From NCBI GenBank assembly GCA_955652255.1, contig CATPAW010000194.1:1-11872 (forward strand): a DNA stretch of 11,872 nt, written 5' to 3'. How positions within the stretch are numbered: the first letter of the stretch is position 1; the number at the start of each line of letters is the position of its first letter. Below, in pieces: positions 1 through 3,421 of the stretch. The notes below the pieces were generated by a model, which was not told where the DNA came from, did no database searches, and was given only the letters and a program-made list of their open reading frames with translations. Origin of the DNA: an uncultured Chthoniobacterales bacterium (GTDB taxonomy: Bacteria > Verrucomicrobiota > Verrucomicrobiia > Chthoniobacterales > UBA10450). Position numbers and translations under genes: made by a program.

Positions 1-396
1 AACTCCGGTCTGCACTTTGATCCCGGCGTTTCGCAGTAGTAAAATACCTCTCCCGCTATGACGGGGATTTACATCTATCGCACCGATAACAACATCCCGG
101 ACGCCTGCCTTGATAATCTCGTTCGTGCATGGTGACGTGCGTCCAGTCGTCGAACACGGCTCGAGCGTTACATACAGCTTTGCCTTTTCGGGAATGGGCC
201 GGCCAAAATTGCGCAGGCACTCCATTTCCCCGTGTGGGCCGCCGGCTTGTCGATGATGACCTCTGGCGACAATGCGGTTGCGCAAGACCAACACCGCGCC
301 AACGGCAGGATTGGGGCTCGTTAACCCTAATCCCTTTTTGGCCTCTTTTAAGGCCACGCGCATGAAGCGCTGCTCGGTTTTTTCAAACTGGGTCAT
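1..396 (-). CDS. ribD: RibD, riboflavin biosynthesis deaminase/reductase (partial, N-terminal 132 aa)
   Basis: Reading leftward from an ATG at 396-394 gives an open frame of 132 codons that runs off the window edge, so the reductase domain and stop are missing. The visible part is the zinc-dependent pyrimidine deaminase domain, which deaminates the GTP-derived pyrimidine in riboflavin synthesis. Seen: SPNPAVGAV near residues 27-35 (substrate loop), PHGEME near 54-59 (zinc His and catalytic Glu, with Gly where the family usually has Ala in HAE), and EPCSTTGRTSPCT near 79-91 (the two zinc cysteines). The end, NPRHSGRGILLLRNAGIKV, matches the family's NPxxxGxGxxxLxxAGIxV pattern. In-frame GTG and CTG codons lie just upstream of the ATG, before a stop, and no good ribosome binding site separates them, so the start could be a few codons earlier. 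The gene diverges from the hsp20 pair. Confidence 0.9.
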   Translation of the reverse strand, partial: MTQFEKTEQRFMRVALKEAKKGLGLTSPNPAVGAVLVLRNRIVARGHHRQAGGPHGEMECLRNFGRPIPEKAKLYVTLEPCSTTGRTSPCTNEIIKAGVRDVVIGAIDVNPRHSGRGILLLRNAGIKVQTGV

Positions 397-487
397 CGTA
401 TCAGTATCAATCACGATGCTCAGAAAGCATTAAATTCGATCTGGCATGCGCTCAGCTAGTTTAGAGAACGACAAAAATTTATTTTAG

Positions 488-495
488 AAAGGAAG
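488..495 (+). promoter_or_regulatory. Ribosome binding site of first hsp20
   Basis: AAAGGAAG lies six bases before the ATG at 502. The surrounding stretch, about 471-501, is AT-rich. Almost the same module, AGAAAGGAAGT with the same six-base spacing, precedes the second hsp20, which supports both starts. Confidence 0.75.
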
Positions 496-501
496 TTTAT
501 T

Positions 502-966
502 ATGAGCCTAATTAGATATCAATCTCCTGATCTGGCGGCCTGGCCGTCTTTCGATCGCTGGATTACCTTGAGAGACGATCTCAACACACTTTTTGAGTTG
601 CCATTCTGGTCCAATCCCGGCCGCCAGAGTCAGCTCTTTAGTGGTTGGTCTCCTGCGCTCGATCTTTATCAGAACACTGACGACGTGATCGCCCTGGTCG
701 AGTTGCCCGGGATGCGCAAAGAAGACATCGAAATTTCATTGCATGATGGGACATTGACGATCAGCGGCGAGCGAAAGAGTGGGACCTCCGATGGGGCAGC
801 TGAACGAACCGAACGTTACGTCGGCAAGTTTCGCCGCAGTATCACGCTGCCGACCCTGGAAGAAGACAATAAATATATCGACACATATACATATAAAATA
901 TTAACTGTGACACTGCCGAAAGCCGAGGAAGCGAAGCCCAAGCAGATTCAAGTCGATGCCGGTTAG
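502..966 (+). CDS. Hsp20/alpha-crystallin family small heat-shock protein (first copy)
   Basis: A 154-aa ATP-independent holdase chaperone that binds unfolding proteins in the cytoplasm and hands them to DnaK/ClpB-type systems. Residues 1-50 form the variable N-terminal arm and about 51-150 the alpha-crystallin domain. Visible family marks are PALDLYQNTDDVIALVELPG (51-70), LTISGER (85-91), RSITLP (112-117) and LTVTLPKAEEAKP (134-146). A C-terminal I-x-V (IQV, 149-151) fits the motif used in oligomer contacts. The start has a strong ribosome binding site. Odd: residues 123-134 are NKYIDTYTYKIL, where the family normally has a strand and turn ending A-x-x-x-D/N-G-V-L. The conserved Gly is Lys, and the DNA there (868-904) has only 5 G/C in 37 bases. 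The reading frame stays open. The second hsp20 begins 62 bases downstream, so the pair is probably one operon. Confidence 0.93.
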   Translation: MSLIRYQSPDLAAWPSFDRWITLRDDLNTLFELPFWSNPGRQSQLFSGWSPALDLYQNTDDVIALVELPGMRKEDIEISLHDGTLTISGERKSGTSDGAAERTERYVGKFRRSITLPTLEEDNKYIDTYTYKILTVTLPKAEEAKPKQIQVDAG

Positions 967-972
967 CCAGGG

Positions 973-999
973 TCCGGCCTCACATCAAAAGCCGCCGGA
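973..999 (+). other. Weak intercistronic hairpin between the two hsp20 genes
   Basis: TCCGGC at 973-978 can pair with GCCGGA at 994-999 around a 15-base loop. There is no T tract, so it is not an intrinsic terminator. It could affect mRNA stability or differential expression of the two cistrons, or be chance. Confidence 0.3.
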
Positions 1000-1014
1000 T
1001 AATTTGCACACAAG

Positions 1015-1022
1015 AAAGGAAG
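1015..1022 (+). promoter_or_regulatory. Ribosome binding site of second hsp20
   Basis: AAAGGAAG lies six bases before the ATG at 1029, the same sequence and spacing as at 488-495 before the first hsp20. It fixes the start of the second copy and suggests the two genes arose by duplication with their translation signals. Confidence 0.75.
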
Positions 1023-1028
1023 TCAAAG

Positions 1029-1397
1029 ATGAACACATTAATCCGTCAAAATGACAGCGATTCTCTTCAGAAAGAACAGTTCGTCGCTCCGTCCGCGAGC
1101 GTGCTCGAGGAAGGCGATGGTTACGTGCTCCAGGTCGAGATGCCTGGCGTGAACAAGGAAGGCCTCGAGATTTCGATCGAGAACAACGAGCTGACGATTA
1201 TCGGACGCCGTTCCCTTCCCACGGTGGAGGGCACATTGATCCATCACGAATCTCGCCGCGAAAATTACCGGCGCACATTCGAGCTCGATCCTTCCATCAA
1301 CTCAGACAAGATCAGCGCAAAGGTCGACCAGGGTGTCGTGACTCTGACACTACCGAAAGCCGAGCACGTCCGGCCCCGGAAAATCTCTGTTTCCTGA
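1029..1397 (+). CDS. Hsp20/alpha-crystallin family small heat-shock protein (second copy)
   Basis: A 122-aa small heat-shock protein with a very short N-terminal arm (about 20 residues) and an alpha-crystallin domain from about 20 to the end. Marks seen: YVLQVEMPGV (32-41), ELTIIGRR (54-61), YRRTFELDPSINSDKISA (80-97) and the conserved turn and strand QGVVTLTLPKAE (101-112). I-S-V close to the C-terminus fits the I-x-V/I oligomerisation motif. Unlike the first copy, the Gly-Val pair before the TLTLPK strand is intact. It clearly differs in sequence from the first copy, so it is an old paralogue, and the two may form mixed oligomers (inference). It is the last gene of the pair and is followed 23 bases later by a strong terminator. 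Confidence 0.93.
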   Translation: MNTLIRQNDSDSLQKEQFVAPSASVLEEGDGYVLQVEMPGVNKEGLEISIENNELTIIGRRSLPTVEGTLIHHESRRENYRRTFELDPSINSDKISAKVDQGVVTLTLPKAEHVRPRKISVS

Positions 1398-1420
1398 GCG
1401 AACCAGTTCTTTTGGCAATT

Positions 1421-1455
1421 AAAGCCGCGGACCGTGAGGCTCGCGGCTTTTTTTT
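1421..1455 (+). terminator. Rho-independent terminator after the hsp20 pair
   Basis: AAAGCCGCG (1421-1429) pairs perfectly with CGCGGCTTT (1442-1450) around a 12-base loop, and a run of eight T occupies 1448-1455. It separates the hsp20 unit from recA, which must therefore have its own promoter in 1456-1521. Confidence 0.92.
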
Positions 1456-1487
1456 GATTGCGCCGAAGCTTTTCTGCTTGGCGAATC
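1456..1487. promoter_or_regulatory. Imperfect 12-bp dyad in the recA leader
   Basis: GCTTGGCGAATC (1476-1487) is the reverse complement of the left arm 1456-1469 once two bulged G bases (1460 and 1465) are skipped; the six-base centre is TTTTCT. It lies between the hsp20 terminator and the recA ATG at 1522, where the recA promoter or operator should be. It matches neither the Escherichia (CTGT-N8-ACAG) nor the Bacillus LexA box. It could be a lineage-specific SOS operator, an RNA leader hairpin or chance. Confidence 0.4.
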
Positions 1488-1521
1488 AATCGGCCCCGAC
1501 TTACTTAGAGGCATCCCAAAT

Positions 1522-2559
1522 ATGGCCAGCAAGACCGAAGAGAAAACGAGCGAAGACAAAGTAACTGCCGCGCGAAATAAAAATCTCGATCTAGCGATTC
1601 AGCAAATCGCCAAAGATTACGGCGAAGGCGCGATCATGCGTCTCGGCGACGACAAAATCGTCGACATCGACGTTATCCCAACCGGCAACATTCTGATCGA
1701 TCGCGCGCTTGGAGTGGGCGGATTCCCGCGCGGCCGGGTGGTCGAAGTTTTCGGGCCGGAAGGATCGGGAAAAACAACACTCACACTCACAGTGATCGCG
1801 CAGGCGCAAAAGCGAGGCGGCCTGGCCGCCTTTATCGATGTCGAACATGCGCTCGATCCGCAATACGCGAGGAAGCTCGGTGTCGATCTTGGTGACCTGC
1901 TCATTTCTCAGCCGAGCTCGGGCGAGGAAGCGCTCCGCATTTGCGAAACGCTCATTCGATCGAATTCGCTGGATGTCATCGTGGTGGATTCCGTGGCGGC
2001 GCTGGTGACCAGGGCCGAACTGGAAGGCGAAATTGGCGATGCCACGGTCGGCGCGCAGGCGCGGCTGATGAGCGCAGCCTTGCGCAAACTCACTTCATTG
2101 ATCGCCAAGGCGCGCACCTGCTGCATTTTTACCAACCAGATCCGCGAAAAGATCGGCGTGATGTTTGGTAATCCGGAAACAACCCCGGGTGGCAAGGCGT
2201 TAAAATTTTACGCGAGCGTGCGCGTTGATATTCGCCGGATCGGCGCGATCAAACAAACGGACGGCGTTGTGACGGGCAATCGCACTCGCGTCAAAATTGT
2301 GAAGAACAAAGTCGCACCGCCGTTCACGGAGGCGGAGTTCGACATCATGTACAACGAAGGCATTTCCTTGACCGGCGCACTTCTCGATCTTGCCCTGGAA
2401 AAACAAATCATCGAGAAGCGTGGCTCCTGGCTGAATTACAAAGGCACGCAGCTGGCGCAGGGGCGCGATGCCGCCAAAGAAGTTTTGAAAAACGACCAGG
2501 CACTCTACAAAGAAATCGAGACCGCTGTGAAGGCGAAACTCGACGAAGAGAAGAAATAA
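1522..2559 (+). CDS. recA: RecA recombinase
   Basis: A complete 345-aa RecA, slightly shorter than the Escherichia protein. It forms ATP-dependent filaments on single-stranded DNA, catalyses strand exchange and stimulates LexA self-cleavage. Seen in order: the N-terminal helix region DLAIQQIAKDYGEGAIMRLG (23-42), Walker A GPEGSGKT (78-85), IDVEHALDP (105-113), Walker B DVIVVDS (151-157), loop L1 EGEIGDATVGAQARLMS (168-184), loop L2 beginning FTNQIREKIGVMFG (203-216), and the RecA signature ALKFYASVR (226-234). The C-terminal tail is short and mixed in charge (KAKLDEEKK) rather than strongly acidic. AGAGG at 1507-1511 is a modest ribosome binding site ten bases before the ATG. It is a single-gene unit bounded by the hsp20 terminator and the convergent nitroreductase. 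Confidence 0.98.
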   Translation: MASKTEEKTSEDKVTAARNKNLDLAIQQIAKDYGEGAIMRLGDDKIVDIDVIPTGNILIDRALGVGGFPRGRVVEVFGPEGSGKTTLTLTVIAQAQKRGGLAAFIDVEHALDPQYARKLGVDLGDLLISQPSSGEEALRICETLIRSNSLDVIVVDSVAALVTRAELEGEIGDATVGAQARLMSAALRKLTSLIAKARTCCIFTNQIREKIGVMFGNPETTPGGKALKFYASVRVDIRRIGAIKQTDGVVTGNRTRVKIVKNKVAPPFTEAEFDIMYNEGISLTGALLDLALEKQIIEKRGSWLNYKGTQLAQGRDAAKEVLKNDQALYKEIETAVKAKLDEEKK

Positions 2560-2560
2560 A

Positions 2561-2668
2561 GCGGGCGACACGCAAGATCGACAATACGAAGCCGATCAAA
2601 TCGATCAGCAATTCCGTACCGCGTGGAAATTTGCCGACGTTTCAGCTGCGCCCGCGGCCAAGCACTGA
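2561..2668 (+). pseudogene. Possible C-terminal remnant of a lost gene
   Basis: The 110 bases between recA and the nitroreductase contain an open frame, shifted by one base from recA, that ends at TGA 2666-2668. It has no ATG and is blocked by a stop at 2528-2530. The translation has a protein-like tail, QYEADQIDQQFRTAWKFADV (residues 9-28 of the stretch). From memory the FxxAWKxADV pattern resembles the extreme C-terminus of unrelated longer proteins in soil bacteria. This may be the stump of a gene otherwise deleted. It could equally be chance, and I cannot name a parent family. Confidence 0.2.
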
Positions 2669-2686
2669 TTCACACAATGTGAATCA
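2666..2686. other. Perfect inverted repeat over the nitroreductase stop codon
   Basis: TGATTCAC (2666-2673) pairs with GTGAATCA (2679-2686) around the 5-base loop ACAAT. It covers the last codons and stop of the minus-strand nitroreductase and lies in the convergent gap after recA. No T tract follows on either strand, so it may be a weak or Rho-assisted bidirectional end signal, or simply a coding coincidence. Confidence 0.3.
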
Positions 2687-3320
2687 CGTCTTCGCGGCTG
2701 AAGCGCACTTTCTTCCGGGTGGCGTATTTGTCATCGGCGACGCGATAACCAGCGGCGCAACAGACCACTGAGGCCAGTCCCTTCGCCGGCAAATCGAGAA
2801 TCTTGTCGTACTGGTCGGGTTGGAAACCTTCCATCGGACAGGTGTCGATACCGAGCAGGGCCGCGCTCGTCATAAAATTTCCCAGGGCAAGGTAAGCCTG
2901 CCGCGCCGCCCATTCTTGCGATTGTGCACCGCGCTCACCCGTTACCACATCGCCGACCATCACATCACGGTAAGCTTTCAATTTTTCAATTGTGCCGCCG
3001 CGAACCTCCACCGTGCGCGCGATGTGCCGATCGATATGTTCTTCGGTCATTTTCGTTTTCACCGTGAAGACGACGTAGTGCGAACAATCGAGGATTTGCC
3101 TCTGGTTCCATGTCGATGGAAAAAGTTTCTCGCGCGTCTTTTGATCGGTGATCACGACAAACGCCCACGGTTGCAAACCCCAGGACGACGCCGAGAGAAT
3201 GAGCGCGTTTTCCAGTGTCGCCCAATCTTCCGGCGAAATCTTGCGCGTCGGATCGAACTGCTTCACGGCATAACGCCAGTTGAGCTGTGTGAGAAGTTCT
3301 TCGCCTTTGATCGGGTTCAT
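2670..3320 (-). CDS. NfsB-type NAD(P)H-dependent FMN nitroreductase
   Basis: A complete 216-aa flavoprotein of the nitroreductase superfamily, almost the same length as Escherichia NfsB (217 aa). Such enzymes are FMN-bound homodimers in the cytoplasm that use NAD(P)H to reduce quinones, nitro compounds and related electrophiles. Seen: RYAVKQFDPTRKIS (16-29), matching the N-terminal FMN phosphate-binding segment; SASSWGLQPWAFVVI (43-57), matching SPSSTNSQPW of NfsB; EWAARQAYLALGNFMTSAAL (136-155); and PMEGF (162-166), matching the P-I/M-E-G-F flavin segment. The end VCCAAGYRVADDKYATRKKVRF (187-208) corresponds to the NfsB C-terminal region. It is divergently placed from alaS with a perfect dyad between them. 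The physiological substrate cannot be told from sequence; a dihydropteridine-reductase-like role is an alternative. Confidence 0.93.
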   Translation of the reverse strand: MNPIKGEELLTQLNWRYAVKQFDPTRKISPEDWATLENALILSASSWGLQPWAFVVITDQKTREKLFPSTWNQRQILDCSHYVVFTVKTKMTEEHIDRHIARTVEVRGGTIEKLKAYRDVMVGDVVTGERGAQSQEWAARQAYLALGNFMTSAALLGIDTCPMEGFQPDQYDKILDLPAKGLASVVCCAAGYRVADDKYATRKKVRFSREDVIHIV

Positions 3321-3357
3321 GGTCTGATTTGCTGCAAGATGACGCGGGCACGATCAC

Positions 3358-3373
3358 ATTTCCATTTGGAAAT
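3358..3373. promoter_or_regulatory. Perfect 16-bp dyad between nitroreductase and alaS, candidate operator
   Basis: ATTTCCA (3358-3364), TT, then TGGAAAT (3367-3373): a perfect inverted repeat with a two-base centre. It lies 38 bases upstream of the nitroreductase start and 49 bases upstream of the alaS start. This geometry is typical of a homodimeric repressor site. MarR-family control of nitroreductases is common, but no regulator gene is present here. Confidence 0.45.
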
Positions 3374-3408
3374 CTGCGCGCTCTCAGGAAACTTGATTGC
3401 AACCAAGC

Positions 3409-3414
3409 TAAGAT
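3409..3414 (+). promoter_or_regulatory. Possible -10 element directly before alaS
   Basis: TAAGAT ends seven bases before the alaS ATG at 3422, and no Shine-Dalgarno sequence precedes that ATG. If this is the -10 box, transcription would begin at or next to the start codon and the mRNA would be leaderless. No convincing -35 box sits at 16-18 bases. The same 12-mer TAAGATCGACAT occurs at 9443-9454 upstream of the amino acid transporter. Confidence 0.25.
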
Positions 3415-3421
3415 CGACATC

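Noticed and set aside
471..501. RNA thermometer before the first hsp20
   Set aside because: The AT-rich leader offers no convincing pairing of the AAAGGAAG site with a FourU or ROSE-type element.
3329..3421. 31-codon N-terminal extension of alaS in the same frame
   Set aside because: The extra residues do not look like AlaRS, while MTSAQIRQSFLDFF at 3422 matches the normal beginning of the family. The stretch is the divergent promoter region and contains the dyad.
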